Source: Pseudorhodoferax aquiterrae (GTDB lineage Bacteria; Pseudomonadota; Gammaproteobacteria; Burkholderiales; Burkholderiaceae_C). From it: a DNA stretch of 64,000 bases. Positions within the stretch are counted from its first letter, which is position 1. Every line of letters begins with the position of its first letter. The notes below the pieces were generated by a model. That model was not told the DNA's origin. It saw only the letters and a list, made by a program, of their open reading frames with translations, and did no database searches. Location: the NCBI RefSeq assembly GCF_014652235.1, contig NZ_BMYK01000017.1, positions 1 through 64,000 of the forward strand, given 5' to 3'. The position numbers and the translations under genes are program-made. Shown here piece by piece: positions 35,173-44,009 of the stretch.

Positions 35173-36102
35173 ATGGGCCACGGCATCCAGCCCGCCGACC
35201 TGGGCTTTTTCTCCACCCTGGCCGGCGCGGCCAGCCTCAGCGCGGCGGCGCGCGAGCTCGGCGTGACGCTGCCGGCCGTCAGCAAGCGGCTGGCGCAGAT
35301 GGAGGCACGCCTGGGCGTGCTGCTCGTGAACCGCTCCACGCGCCGCATGGGCCTCACGCCCGAGGGCGAGCTCACCCTGGAGCATGCGCGGCGCATCCTC
35401 GCGGACATCGACGGCCTGGGCGAACTGCTGGGCCTGTCCAAGGCCACGCCGCAGGGCCTGCTGCGCGTCAACGCCACGCTGGGCTTCGGCCGCAGCCATG
35501 TGGCGCCACTGGTCTCGCGCTTCGTGCGCAGGAACCCGCAGGTGCAGGTGCAACTGCAGCTGTCGGTCAGCCCGCCGGCGCCGACCGAGGACCTGTACGA
35601 CGTTTGCGTGCGCTTCGGCGCGCCGCCGGACAGCCGCGTCGTCGCGCGCAACCTGGGCGCCAACCGCCGCCTGCTGTGCGCCGCGCCGGCCTACCTGGCG
35701 CGCCACGGCATGCCCAGGGTGCCGCACGACCTCACGGCGCACAACTGCATCGGCATCCGCCAGGGCGAGGAGGCCTACGGCGTGTGGCGCCTCACGCCCG
35801 CCAAGGGCAAGGGCCGCGGCGCCCGGCCCGAGGCGGTGAAGACGCGCGGCAGCCTGACCACCAACGACGGCGAGATCGCGGTGAAGTGGGCACTGGACGG
35901 CCATGGCATCGTGATGCGCGCCGAATGGGACGTGCAGCACCACCTGCGCAGCGGCCGCCTCGTGCAGGTGCTGCCGCAGTACGCCACGCCCGACGCCGAC
36001 ATCTACGCCGTCTACCCGCAGCGCCACCAGACCTCGGCCCGGGTGCGCAGCTTCGTCGACTTTCTCGCGCAGGCCTTCACGCAGCAGGGCCCAGGGGCCT
36101 GA
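35173..36102 (+). CDS. LysR-family regulator, DmlR-like
   Basis: A 309-residue regulator. Winged helix at residues 5-65 (GFFSTLAGAASLSAAARELGVTLPAVSKRLAQMEARLG), then the effector domain. A GTG at 35161 would add four residues (VFNT). It is divergent from the tartrate/malate dehydrogenase, the normal arrangement for DmlR, which activates dmlA in the presence of D-malate or related acids. The gap holds an imperfect inverted pair TAAGAA (35108-35113) / TTCTTA (35151-35156). Confidence 0.9.
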   Translation: MGHGIQPADLGFFSTLAGAASLSAAARELGVTLPAVSKRLAQMEARLGVLLVNRSTRRMGLTPEGELTLEHARRILADIDGLGELLGLSKATPQGLLRVNATLGFGRSHVAPLVSRFVRRNPQVQVQLQLSVSPPAPTEDLYDVCVRFGAPPDSRVVARNLGANRRLLCAAPAYLARHGMPRVPHDLTAHNCIGIRQGEEAYGVWRLTPAKGKGRGARPEAVKTRGSLTTNDGEIAVKWALDGHGIVMRAEWDVQHHLRSGRLVQVLPQYATPDADIYAVYPQRHQTSARVRSFVDFLAQAFTQQGPGA

Positions 36103-36105
36103 GTC

Positions 36106-37038
36106 TCAGATCCACGCCAACCAGAGGTTGATGCTCAGGAAGGACAGCGTCATCGTGGCCAGCAGCGCGGCCGCGCAGACCCCTTCGAGCTGGTACTTCT
36201 GCGCCAGCACGGCATAGACGCTCATCATGGGCACGCAGGCGTAGACCAGCGCGGCCTTGGCCAACTCGGTGTCGACGGGAGGCAGCAGGGTCACCGCCAG
36301 CAGCACCATGAGCGGGTGCAGCACCAGCTTGCCCAACGTGATGGCGGCCACGTCGGCCAGCATGCCGCCGGGCTTCAGGCCCACCAGCGCGCCGCCGATC
36401 GCGAACAGCGCCAGCGGGCTCGCGCTGCCCGCGACGATGTTGATGGTCTGGTGCAGCACGGCCGGCACGGGCAGATCCAGCGCCGAGACCGTGATGCCCA
36501 CCGCGATGGCCACGACCAGCGGGTTGCGCACCATGGCATGGGCCAGGCCAGCGAGGCGGCGCAGCACGCTGCCCGAGCCGCCGCCGCTGTCGGCCACCGA
36601 CAGCGCAAGCGGGATCATGAGCAGGTTCTCCACCAGCATCACGAGCGCCAGCGCCACGCCGGCCGCCGGCCCCAGCAGCTGCGAGGCGATCGGGTAACCG
36701 AAGAATGCGCTGTTGGAGCCCGACATGCCCATGCCCATGATCGCAGCCTTGGTCACGCCTTCGCGCCGCACGCGGCGTGCCCACACGAAGCCCAGCGCCA
36801 GCGCGGCGAGCGAGCCGGCCGCGTAGGCCGCCAGGAAGCGCGGGCTCAGCACCTCGCCCAGCGGCCGGCTGGCCAGCGCGCGCAGCAGCAGCGCCGGCAG
36901 CGCGATCAGCGTGGCGAAGCGGCCTAGCACGCGCACCTGCGTCGCGTCGAACACGCGCAGGCGCACGCACAGGAAGCCGGCCAGGATCAGCAGGTAGATC
37001 GGACCCGTGGCCGCGAGCACATTGCCGACAGCGGTCAT
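36106..37038 (-). CDS. AEC-family (auxin efflux carrier) permease
   Basis: A 310-residue inner-membrane protein with about ten hydrophobic helices. Characteristic patches include IMGMGMSGSNSAFFGYPIA, AMVRNPLVVAIAVGI and the end YACVPMMSVYAVLAQKY. Bacterial AEC members (MdcF, MleP-like) move malate, malonate or other carboxylates, consistent with the neighbouring tartrate/malate genes. The ATG at 37038 begins a hydrophobic first helix; an upstream GTG would add an unlikely leader. Stops lie 3 bases from the convergent LysR gene. Confidence 0.9.
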   Translation of the reverse strand: MTAVGNVLAATGPIYLLILAGFLCVRLRVFDATQVRVLGRFATLIALPALLLRALASRPLGEVLSPRFLAAYAAGSLAALALGFVWARRVRREGVTKAAIMGMGMSGSNSAFFGYPIASQLLGPAAGVALALVMLVENLLMIPLALSVADSGGGSGSVLRRLAGLAHAMVRNPLVVAIAVGITVSALDLPVPAVLHQTINIVAGSASPLALFAIGGALVGLKPGGMLADVAAITLGKLVLHPLMVLLAVTLLPPVDTELAKAALVYACVPMMSVYAVLAQKYQLEGVCAAALLATMTLSFLSINLWLAWI

Positions 37039-37137
37039 CTGGTAGGGAAAGGGGCGGCGCACATCATCGTGAACAGGCGGGATTCTGACCGGTGAGGGCA
37101 CCACGCAAGTCGTGTGCCGATTCCGGGCCCGCTGGCT

Positions 37138-37236
37138 TCAACGCCGCGCCACGATCAGCGCCATCTGCAAGCGCGGGAAGGCATCGCGCGAGAGGCGCTC
37201 GGTCATCTGCCGGATGGCGCGGGCGCGCGGGTTCAT
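37138..37236 (-). CDS. Short open frame, possibly a truncated gene remnant
   Basis: A 32-residue frame (MNPRARAIRQMTERLSRDAF...) starting inside the DUF1294 stop as ATGA. The sequence reads like the N-terminus of a longer small membrane protein with a cut after MALIVARR; I recall similar starts (RAIRxMTERLSRDAFPRLQM) in Comamonadaceae. After the stop the frame enters the AEC leader. Whether it is expressed is unknown. Confidence 0.35.
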   Translation of the reverse strand: MNPRARAIRQMTERLSRDAFPRLQMALIVARR

Positions 37237-37634
37237 GCGCGCCAGGCCTGCAATAGGGGCACATGCAGGGCGAGGAAGGCCGCCGCATTGAGCACCACCG
37301 TGCCCCAGAACGCCAGCCGGAACGCGGCCTTGCTCGTTTTGTGGCGATACCGCTGCTGCGCCAGGATCGCGCCTGGCCAGCCGCCGGCCAGGCCCAGCAG
37401 CAGCAACGCGCGCTCGGAGGTGCGCCCGCCGCCCGCGGTGGCGGCCGACTTGTCGCGGGCATAGGCCAGGAAGCACACGGCGCTTGCCGCCAGGTACAGG
37501 CCAGCGACCCAGGCAGGCACATGCCACAGCAGGGCCACGGCCGCGTAGACCAGGACGAAGACCGGAATGGCCAGCGCGCTCGCCATGCTCCAAGGGGCGG
37601 GCCTGTCGCGGCGGCGCGGGGCGTGGACGCGCAT
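37233..37634 (-). CDS. DUF1294 membrane protein
   Basis: A 133-residue protein with about three hydrophobic segments and the DUF1294 signature: FLAYARDKSAA, RTSERALLLLGLAGGWPGAILAQQRYRHKTSKAAFRLAFW. Members are small inner-membrane proteins of unknown role, sometimes fused to cold-shock domains. It starts inside the stop of the NTF2-like gene (ATGA), so they are co-translated. Confidence 0.88.
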   Translation of the reverse strand: MRVHAPRRRDRPAPWSMASALAIPVFVLVYAAVALLWHVPAWVAGLYLAASAVCFLAYARDKSAATAGGGRTSERALLLLGLAGGWPGAILAQQRYRHKTSKAAFRLAFWGTVVLNAAAFLALHVPLLQAWRA

Positions 37635-38026
37635 CAGGGCTGGCGCGCCTGCAGCATGGCCGCCATCTTCTGGTGCACCAGATTGATGGCCTTGAGCGGG
37701 CGGATGAAGACCTTGAACTCGGTGATCCGGCCGTCGGCGTCCCATTGGAAGCTGTCGATGCCATTGACGGCGATGCCGTCGATCTCCACCTGGAACTCCA
37801 GCACCGCGGACGACGGGCCCGTGGTCTCGCGCACGTAACGGAAGCTCTCGTTGAAGAAGACGTGGAAGGCGGCCGCCAGGTACTGGCTCGTCACCGGTTT
37901 GCCGACCTGCGGCGTGTGCACGACGGGCGAGTGGAATACGACCCCGTCGGCCAGCAGGTCGGCGAGGCCCCGGGTGTCGCGTGTGGAGACGAGGTGGTGC
38001 CAGGTGGCGAGCGTGGCGATGGCCAT
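37634..38026 (-). CDS. SnoaL/NTF2-like domain protein
   Basis: A 130-residue cone-shaped fold protein of the NTF2-like superfamily. It begins MAIATLATWHHLVSTRDTRGLADLLADGVVFHSPVV and continues with the typical strand pattern (VLEFQVEIDGIAVNGIDSFQWDADGRITEFKVFIRP). Such proteins are isomerases, hydrolases or carriers for small hydrophobic ligands. A conserved lid sequence is present but catalytic residues cannot be assigned. First gene of the pair with DUF1294. Confidence 0.85.
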   Translation of the reverse strand: MAIATLATWHHLVSTRDTRGLADLLADGVVFHSPVVHTPQVGKPVTSQYLAAAFHVFFNESFRYVRETTGPSSAVLEFQVEIDGIAVNGIDSFQWDADGRITEFKVFIRPLKAINLVHQKMAAMLQARQP

Positions 38027-38077
38027 GGGATGTCCGTTTCAGGGGTGTGCGGGCATGAACGATAGCCGACACCGACC

Positions 38078-39196
38078 CTAGCGGACGGCGCCGTGGATCA
38101 GGCGCTGCACCGCGAACACCGGGCCCAGCTGGTCCTTGCGGTAGTAGTTGCCCATGAAGACCACGTAGACCAGCTCTGCGCCCGGCACCACCACCAGCCG
38201 CTGCCCGCCCAGCCCGATGCCCAGCGTGACCGAGGGCGCCCCGTCGGCACCGCGCGCCAGGTACCAGTGGTAGCCGTACTGCACGCCTTCGAAGGCAGCG
38301 GTGCGCGGGGTCAGCGAAGCCGCGATCCACTCGGCCGGCACCACGCTGCGGCCCTGCCAGCGGCCCTGGTCCAGCACCAGCTGGCCCACGCGCGCGAGGT
38401 CGGGCGCGCGCATGCGCAGGCCCGAGGCTGCGGCGGCCTCGCCGTTCAGGCCGGGCGTCCATTCCACGTCCTCGATGCCCAGCGGCGCGAACAGCCTGGC
38501 GCGCGCGTACTCCAGCAGCGGCATGCCCGTGCCGCGCGCGATCAGGTGGCCCAGCAGGGCGGTGGCGCCGCCGCTGTAGCGCCAGGCCGCGCCCGGCGCG
38601 CCGACGATGGGCCGCGACAGCACGTAGTGGTAGCGGTCGGCGCTGCGCTCCATCGCGATCTCGCTGTTGGCCGGATCGGTGTAGGGCAGGTCCTCGTTCC
38701 AGGCCAGTCCCATGGTCATGGACAGCACATGGGCGATGGTGATGGCGCGGCGCGCCGGCTCGGCGGCCAGGTCGGCGTAGTTGGGAAAGGCGTCCAGCAC
38801 GGGCTGGTCCGGCGTGGGCACCTTGCCCTCGGCCAGCGCGAGGCCGTAGAGCAGGCCCACGATGCTCTTGCTGACCGAGCGCAGGTCGTGCCGTGTGCGG
38901 CCGTCGAAGGCCACGCGGCCCAGCGGCTGGCCCCAGCGCTCGTCGGGGCCGGTGTAGTAGCGCTCCAGCACGATGGCGCCGCGCTGCACCACCACCACCG
39001 CGTGCAGATCGGCGAACTGGCCGCTGCGCACACCTTCGTCGAGCTGGGTGCCGAGACCGGCGGCGAAGCTGGCATCGGCGCGTGGCCAGGCGAAGGGGTC
39101 CACGACCGGGGCGGCGATGGCGGGCGCGCAGGCCAGGGCGGCGGCGGCCTGCAGCAGCGTGCGGCGGCCGCACGCGGGCGGGTTCGCGGAGTGCAT
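38078..39196 (-). CDS. Serine beta-lactamase-like hydrolase (class C fold), exported
   Basis: A 372-residue protein. The twin-arginine-like N-terminus (CGRRTLLQAAAALACAPAIAA) suggests export. The nucleophile motif S-x-x-K is SVSKS, in HDLRSVSKSIVGLLYG; the second motif is YSG (WRYSGGATALLG) and a third possible HxG-like LGIGLGGQ. This matches the penicillin-binding/esterase branch (EstB-like, 6-aminohexanoate-dimer hydrolase-like) more than true AmpC. Substrate unknown; it may cleave esters or amides in the periplasm. Single gene, divergent from terC. Confidence 0.9.
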   Translation of the reverse strand: MHSANPPACGRRTLLQAAAALACAPAIAAPVVDPFAWPRADASFAAGLGTQLDEGVRSGQFADLHAVVVVQRGAIVLERYYTGPDERWGQPLGRVAFDGRTRHDLRSVSKSIVGLLYGLALAEGKVPTPDQPVLDAFPNYADLAAEPARRAITIAHVLSMTMGLAWNEDLPYTDPANSEIAMERSADRYHYVLSRPIVGAPGAAWRYSGGATALLGHLIARGTGMPLLEYARARLFAPLGIEDVEWTPGLNGEAAAASGLRMRAPDLARVGQLVLDQGRWQGRSVVPAEWIAASLTPRTAAFEGVQYGYHWYLARGADGAPSVTLGIGLGGQRLVVVPGAELVYVVFMGNYYRKDQLGPVFAVQRLIHGAVR

Positions 39197-39368
39197 GGCG
39201 TGTTCTCTGGAGGGTGGGTGTCGGGGCACTGTAGCGTTGCCTGGCGGCGGCACCTGTATGCGGGCGTTACGGAGCCAGCCGACGAAAGCCCGCCGCAGCG
39301 ACCGGCTATTGCAGGCCCGATGCCGGCGCGGCGCATGATGCGGCGCGTCGCACCGACCGGAACACACC

Positions 39369-40157
39369 ATGGAAAGCCTGCAGGCCTTGTTCACCAGCCC
39401 CGCCGCCTGGGCCGCGCTCGCGGCGCTGGTCGTGATGGAAGTCGTGCTGGGCATCGACAACCTGATCTTCATCTCCATCCTGTCGAACAAGCTGCCCGAG
39501 AACCAGCGCGCGCGGGCGCGGCGCCTGGGCATCGGCCTGGCGCTCGTCATGCGGCTCGGCCTCCTGTCCATGATCGCCTGGCTCGTGGGCCTGACGGCGC
39601 CGGTGTTCGACCTGGGCTGGCAGGGCGACGTCGGCCCGAGCGGACTGCCCAGCTTCGAGACCGAGTTCTCGTGGAAGGACATGATCCTGATCGCCGGCGG
39701 CCTGTTCCTGATCTGGAAGGCCACCAAGGAGATCCACCATGCCGTGGACCCGGTGCCCACGGGCAGCGTGTTCGAGAAGGGCAAGCAGACGGCGGCGCTG
39801 TCGTTCTCCTCGGTGATCGTGCAGATCATCCTGCTCGACCTGGTGTTTTCGATCGACTCCATCCTGACGGCCGTGGGCATGACCGACAACCTCGCGGTCA
39901 TGGTCATCGCCGTGCTGGTCGCCGTGACGGTGATGCTGCTGGCGGCCGAGCCGCTGGCCAACTTCATCCACAAGAACCCCACGGTGGTGATGCTGGCCCT
40001 GGGTTTCCTGCTCATGATCGGCGCCGTGCTGATCGCCGAGGGTTTCGGCGTGCACGTGCCCAAGGGCTACATCTACGCCGCCATGGCGTTCTCCACGCTG
40101 GTGGAGGTGCTCAACATGTTCTCGCGCCGCGCGAAGCAGCGCAGCGCGGGGGCCTGA
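39369..40157 (+). CDS. TerC-family membrane protein
   Basis: A 262-residue protein with about seven hydrophobic helices. The acidic motifs of the TerC family are in place: [13 protein letters not shown] in the first helix region and [15 protein letters not shown] in the middle. TerC proteins bind and move metal ions (Mn export in several bacteria; tellurite resistance in plasmid systems). The ATG at 39369 gives a hydrophobic start after four residues. I looked for a yybP-ykoY-type manganese riboswitch in the upstream 170 bases and saw no clear match. Confidence 0.92.
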   Translation: MESLQALFTSPAAWAALAALVVMEVVLGIDNLIFISILSNKLPENQRARARRLGIGLALVMRLGLLSMIAWLVGLTAPVFDLGWQGDVGPSGLPSFETEFSWKDMILIAGGLFLIWKATKEIHHAVDPVPTGSVFEKGKQTAALSFSSVIVQIILLDLVFSIDSILTAVGMTDNLAVMVIAVLVAVTVMLLAAEPLANFIHKNPTVVMLALGFLLMIGAVLIAEGFGVHVPKGYIYAAMAFSTLVEVLNMFSRRAKQRSAGA

Positions 40158-40160
40158 GAT

Positions 40161-41135
40161 TCAGTCCGGCTGGATGTTCGCCGCCTTCACGACCTTGGCC
40201 CACTTGGCCAGGTCCGACTTGATCAGCGCCGCATAGTCCTGCGGCGTGCCGCCCTGGACCTCGATGCCGGCGGCTTCGAGCTTGCTGCGCACGTCCGGCA
40301 GCTTGAGGGCCGCGTTGATCTCGGCGTTGAGCTTGTCGACGATGGCCTTGGGCGTGCCGGCTGGCGCCAGAAAGCCGCCGTTGGTGTTCGCGTCGTAGCC
40401 CTTGAGGCCTTGTTCGTCGGCGGTGGGCACGTCCGGCAGCGCCGCCGTGCGCTTGAGCGTGGAGACCGCCACCGCGCGCACGTTGCCGCCCTTCACCTGC
40501 GGCCCGATGGCGCTGATGGTGTCGATGTACAGCGCCGTGCGCCCGCCCAGCAGGTCCGGGTGCGCGGCCGACGAGCCCTTGTAGGGCACCAGCAGCATGT
40601 CGATGCCGGCGGCCATGCGGAACATCTCGGCCGCCATCTCCTGCGCGCTGCCGCGGCCCGAGGTGGCGACCTTGGCCTGGTCCGGATGCGCCTTCATCCA
40701 GGCCACGAGTTCGGGCAGGGTCTTGGCCGGGATCTGCGGGTAGATCGCGAACACCAGCGGCACCACGTGGGTGTAGACGATGGGCTCGAAGCTCTTCTCG
40801 GGGTCCCAGCCCAGGTTCCTGAACAGGAACTTGTTGATGTTGTGGCTGCCGCCCACGATGCCGATGGTGTAGCCGTCGGCCGGCGACTTGGCCAGCACGT
40901 CGGTGCCCAGGTTGTTGGAGGCGCCGGGCCGGTTGTCCACGATCACGGGCTGGCCCATCGAGGTGGTGAGCTTGTCGCCGACCACGCGCGCGATCAGGTC
41001 GATGGCGCCGCCAGGCGGGGCCGGCACGATGATCTTGATCGGCCGCGTCGGGTACGCCTGGGCGGACGCCAGTGTGGGCGCCAGGGCCAGCACCGCGCCG
41101 GCGGCCAGGGTCTTGAGCAGGGTTTTGCGCTGCAT
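40161..41135 (-). CDS. Bug/TctC-family substrate-binding protein
   Basis: A 324-residue periplasmic protein with a signal peptide ending at ASAQA and all family landmarks ([85 protein letters not shown]). Last gene of a likely four-gene operon (2-hydroxyacid dehydrogenase, Bug, SDR, Bug), all on the minus strand with gaps under 30 bases. The ligand should be an organic acid handled by those enzymes. Confidence 0.92.
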   Translation of the reverse strand: MQRKTLLKTLAAGAVLALAPTLASAQAYPTRPIKIIVPAPPGGAIDLIARVVGDKLTTSMGQPVIVDNRPGASNNLGTDVLAKSPADGYTIGIVGGSHNINKFLFRNLGWDPEKSFEPIVYTHVVPLVFAIYPQIPAKTLPELVAWMKAHPDQAKVATSGRGSAQEMAAEMFRMAAGIDMLLVPYKGSSAAHPDLLGGRTALYIDTISAIGPQVKGGNVRAVAVSTLKRTAALPDVPTADEQGLKGYDANTNGGFLAPAGTPKAIVDKLNAEINAALKLPDVRSKLEAAGIEVQGGTPQDYAALIKSDLAKWAKVVKAANIQPD

Positions 41136-41162
41136 GGTCTGTCTCCTCGGGGGGGTTGTCGG

Positions 41163-41927
41163 TCAGCCGCGGCCGACGAAGGGCATGGCGCTGGCCATCA
41201 CGGTCATGTTCAGCACGTTGGCCGAAAGCGGCAGCGCGGCGATGTGGCGCACCGCATCGGCCACGTGCTTCGCGTCCATCATGGGTTCGGGCGCGGTCTG
41301 TCCGTTGGCCTGCAGCACGCCGCGCGTCATGCGCTCGGACAAATCGGTCAGCGCGTTGCCGATGTCGATCTGGCTGGCCACGATGTTGAAGGCGCGGCCG
41401 TCCAGCGCGAGCGACTTGGTGATACCGCTCACGGCATGCTTGCTGGCGGTGTAGGGCGCCGTGAAGGGCCGCGGCACGTGGGCCGAGATCGAGCCGTTGT
41501 TGATGATGCGGCCGCCCTGCGGCGATTGCCGGCGCATGAGGCCGAAGGCGGCGCGCGCGCACAGGAACACGCCCGTCACGTTGGTGTCGAGCACGGCGAA
41601 CCACTTGTCCAGCGGCAGCTCGTCCATGGGCACGGCGGGCGCGTTCACGCCGGCGTTGTTGAAGACCACGTCGAGCCGGCCGTAGGTCTTCTCGATGGTG
41701 GCGAACAGGGCCTCGACGCTGGCCGGGACTGTCACGTCGGTGGGCACGGCCAGTGCGGTCTGGCCGCGGGTCGCGGCCTGGTCCACGAGGGTGTGCAGGG
41801 GCTCGGCGCGGCGGCCGGCCAGCACGACGGTGAAGCCGTCTTCGAGCAGGCCCAGCGCGGCCGCGCGGCCGATGCCGCTGCCGGCACCGGTGACGAGGGC
41901 GATGCGGGGGGAGGCATTGTGGTTCAT
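41163..41927 (-). CDS. Short-chain dehydrogenase/reductase
   Basis: A 254-residue Rossmann oxidoreductase. Coenzyme motif [11 protein letters not shown], the NNAG motif, and the active site Ser (NNGSIS), Tyr and Lys (YTASK). An R in LAGRRAEP after the second strand favours NADP. It should interconvert an alcohol and ketone, fitting as a companion of the 2-hydroxyacid dehydrogenase upstream in the operon. The ATG at 41927 begins with a short polar leader ([11 protein letters not shown]). Confidence 0.92.
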   Translation of the reverse strand: MNHNASPRIALVTGAGSGIGRAAALGLLEDGFTVVLAGRRAEPLHTLVDQAATRGQTALAVPTDVTVPASVEALFATIEKTYGRLDVVFNNAGVNAPAVPMDELPLDKWFAVLDTNVTGVFLCARAAFGLMRRQSPQGGRIINNGSISAHVPRPFTAPYTASKHAVSGITKSLALDGRAFNIVASQIDIGNALTDLSERMTRGVLQANGQTAPEPMMDAKHVADAVRHIAALPLSANVLNMTVMASAMPFVGRG

Positions 41928-41955
41928 GGCGGTTCGAGGGAATGTGGCCCGGCCG

Positions 41956-42921
41956 TCAATCGATGGTGATGTTGCGGCTGCGGATGATTTGGGCGTAGCG
42001 CGCGCGGTCGTCCGTGATGAGCTTGGCGAACTCGGCCGGCGTCGTGGCGCGCGGCACGCCACCCAGGGCCACGAAGCGGGCCTTGACGGCTTCGTCGGCC
42101 AACACGGCGCGCACGTCGGCGGCGATCTTGTCCTGCACGTCCTGCGGAGTGCCGGCGGGCGCCAGCAGGCCGATCCAGGAGATCGCGTTGAAGCCCGGCA
42201 GCGTCTTCTCGGCCAGCGTGGGCACGTCCGGGAACGCGGGCACGCGCTTGTCGCCCGTGACGGCCAGTGCGCGCAGCTTGCCGGCCTTGATGTGGCCCGA
42301 GGCCTCGAGCACGGTCATGAACGACAGCTGCACATGGCCGGCGAGCAGGTCGGCGATGGCCGGGCCGCCGCCACGGTAGGGCACGTGCAGGATGAAGGCA
42401 CCCGTCCGGTCCTTGAACATCTCGGCCGCCAGGTGCGGCGCGCCGCCCGCGCCCGAGCTGCTGTAGCTCAGCTGCCCGGGCTGGGCCTTGGCCAGTGCGA
42501 CGAACTCGGCCGCGGTCTTGGCCGGCACGGCGGGGTTGACCATCATGGCCAGGGGCAGTTCGGCCACGAGCGAGACCGGCGCGAAGGCCTTGTCCGCGTC
42601 GTAGGGCATCTTGGGGTACAGCAGCGGGTTGATGGCCTGCGTGCCGATGTTGCCCAGCAGCAGCGTGTAGCCGTCGGGCTTGGACTTGGCGACGAAGTCC
42701 GCACCGATCTGGCCGGCCGCGCCGCCCTTGTTCTCCACGATGACGGGCTGGCCCCAGCGGCGGCCCAGTTGCTCGGCGATCACGCGGCCGCCGGTGTCGG
42801 TGCCGCCGCCGGGCGGGAAGGGCACGACCAGCGTGACGGGCTTGTTGGGGAAGCCCTGCGCGAACGCGGGGGCGGCACAGGCCAGGGCCAGGGCGACAAG
42901 AAAGTGGCGTTTGGTGCTCAT
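41956..42921 (-). CDS. Bug/TctC-family substrate-binding protein
   Basis: A 321-residue periplasmic protein; signal peptide ends at PAFAQ. Motifs: [75 protein letters not shown] and [15 protein letters not shown]. It is the second binding protein in the same operon as that at 40161. Having two binding proteins with two dehydrogenases suggests uptake of two related acids, or of one acid and its product. Confidence 0.92.
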   Translation of the reverse strand: MSTKRHFLVALALACAAPAFAQGFPNKPVTLVVPFPPGGGTDTGGRVIAEQLGRRWGQPVIVENKGGAAGQIGADFVAKSKPDGYTLLLGNIGTQAINPLLYPKMPYDADKAFAPVSLVAELPLAMMVNPAVPAKTAAEFVALAKAQPGQLSYSSSGAGGAPHLAAEMFKDRTGAFILHVPYRGGGPAIADLLAGHVQLSFMTVLEASGHIKAGKLRALAVTGDKRVPAFPDVPTLAEKTLPGFNAISWIGLLAPAGTPQDVQDKIAADVRAVLADEAVKARFVALGGVPRATTPAEFAKLITDDRARYAQIIRSRNITID

Positions 42922-42946
42922 GGTTTGTCTCCGGAAGGGAAAGGGG

Positions 42947-43900
42947 TCAGGTCGTGAGGCTCATCGCGGGGCGCTGGCCGGCCAGGGCCTGGTCGACGGC
43001 GTCGAGCACCATCTGCGCCATGGCCGTGCGCGTCTCCCAGGTGGCGCTGGCGCGGTGCGCCTGCAGCGTGGCCTGCTCGTGCGTGCGCAGCGCCTGCGGC
43101 ACGCGCGGCTCGTCGACGAACACGTCCAGGCCGGCGCCGGCGATGCGGCCGGCCACCAGGGCCTCGGTCAGGTCGGCTTCGTTGACGAGGCGGCCGCGCG
43201 CCACGTTGACGAGGAAGCCGCGCGGGCCCAGCGCGTCGAGCACGGCGGCGTTGACGATGCCCTCGGCCTGGTCGGCCGCTGCGCACAGCACCAACGCGTC
43301 GGACGCGCGTGCCAGGTCCACCAGATTGGGCACGAAGTCGTAAGGCACGTCGCCCATGGCGCGCAGGTCGGTGTAGCTGATGGGGCAGCCGAAGGCAGCG
43401 GCGCGCACCGCCACGGCACGGCCGACGCGGCCCAGGCCGACGATGCCCACGCGCATGCCCGAGAAGCGGCGCGCCAGCGGGATGGCGCCGGGCGAGGGGT
43501 TGGTCTCCCAGAGGCCGGCGCGCACGAAGCGGTCGCCCGCGCAGAGGTTGCGGCAAGCCGCGATCAACAGGCCGATGGCCAGGTCCGCCACGTCCTCGGT
43601 CAGCGCGCCCAGCGTGGCCGTCACCGGCAGGCCGCGGGCGCGGCAGTAGGCCAGGTCCACGGCATCGGTGCCGACGCCGTTGACGGCCACCACCTGGAGG
43701 TTCGGCATCTGCTCCAGCAGCGCGCGCGAGATGCCGGTGTGGCCGCCCGTGGTCACGGCCTGGATGCTGGCGCCATGCTCGCGCATCCAGCCGGCCGGGT
43801 CCTTGAATTCGTAGTAGCGGTGCACCTCGTAGCGCGTCGCCAGCGCCTCGTTGATGGCCGGGATCAGGATAGGGTTCAGTTGGAGGACGCGCGGTTTCAT
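42947..43900 (-). CDS. D-2-hydroxyacid dehydrogenase (NAD(P)-dependent)
   Basis: A 317-residue enzyme. NAD site GLGRVGRAV with TDLRA after the second strand; catalytic residues Arg in NVARGRLVN, Glu in DVFVDEPRVP and His in LQAHRASATWETR, the family triad R-E-H. It reduces or oxidises a 2-keto/2-hydroxy acid such as glyoxylate or hydroxypyruvate. First gene of the operon facing the HTH-citrate synthase, with a 109-base AT-rich promoter region between. Confidence 0.92.
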   Translation of the reverse strand: MKPRVLQLNPILIPAINEALATRYEVHRYYEFKDPAGWMREHGASIQAVTTGGHTGISRALLEQMPNLQVVAVNGVGTDAVDLAYCRARGLPVTATLGALTEDVADLAIGLLIAACRNLCAGDRFVRAGLWETNPSPGAIPLARRFSGMRVGIVGLGRVGRAVAVRAAAFGCPISYTDLRAMGDVPYDFVPNLVDLARASDALVLCAAADQAEGIVNAAVLDALGPRGFLVNVARGRLVNEADLTEALVAGRIAGAGLDVFVDEPRVPQALRTHEQATLQAHRASATWETRTAMAQMVLDAVDQALAGQRPAMSLTT

Positions 43901-43943
43901 GGGCTGTCGGTGCGGGGTGGCGGAAGTTGGCGCATCCTAGTTT

Positions 43944-43986
43944 TATATTGATCCACATGTAAATATTGATGTATAAAATCAATATA
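43944..43986. promoter_or_regulatory. AT-rich divergent promoter with ATATTGAT repeats
   Basis: Within GC-rich surroundings this stretch is strongly AT-rich. It holds ATATTGAT at 43945-43952 and 43963-43970 and its inverse ATCAATAT at 43978-43985; the last two form a palindrome with a 7-base spacer. It sits between the 2-hydroxyacid dehydrogenase operon (leftward) and the HTH-citrate synthase gene (rightward). A MerR/excisionase-like DNA-binding domain in the latter is an obvious candidate ligand for these sites. Confidence 0.6.
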
Positions 43987-44009
43987 TAAGCAGCACAACA
44001 ACCCAGACC

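Noticed and set aside
39197-39368. Manganese (yybP-ykoY) riboswitch before terC
   Set aside because: Such elements precede many terC-type genes, but I see no matching conserved sequence here.
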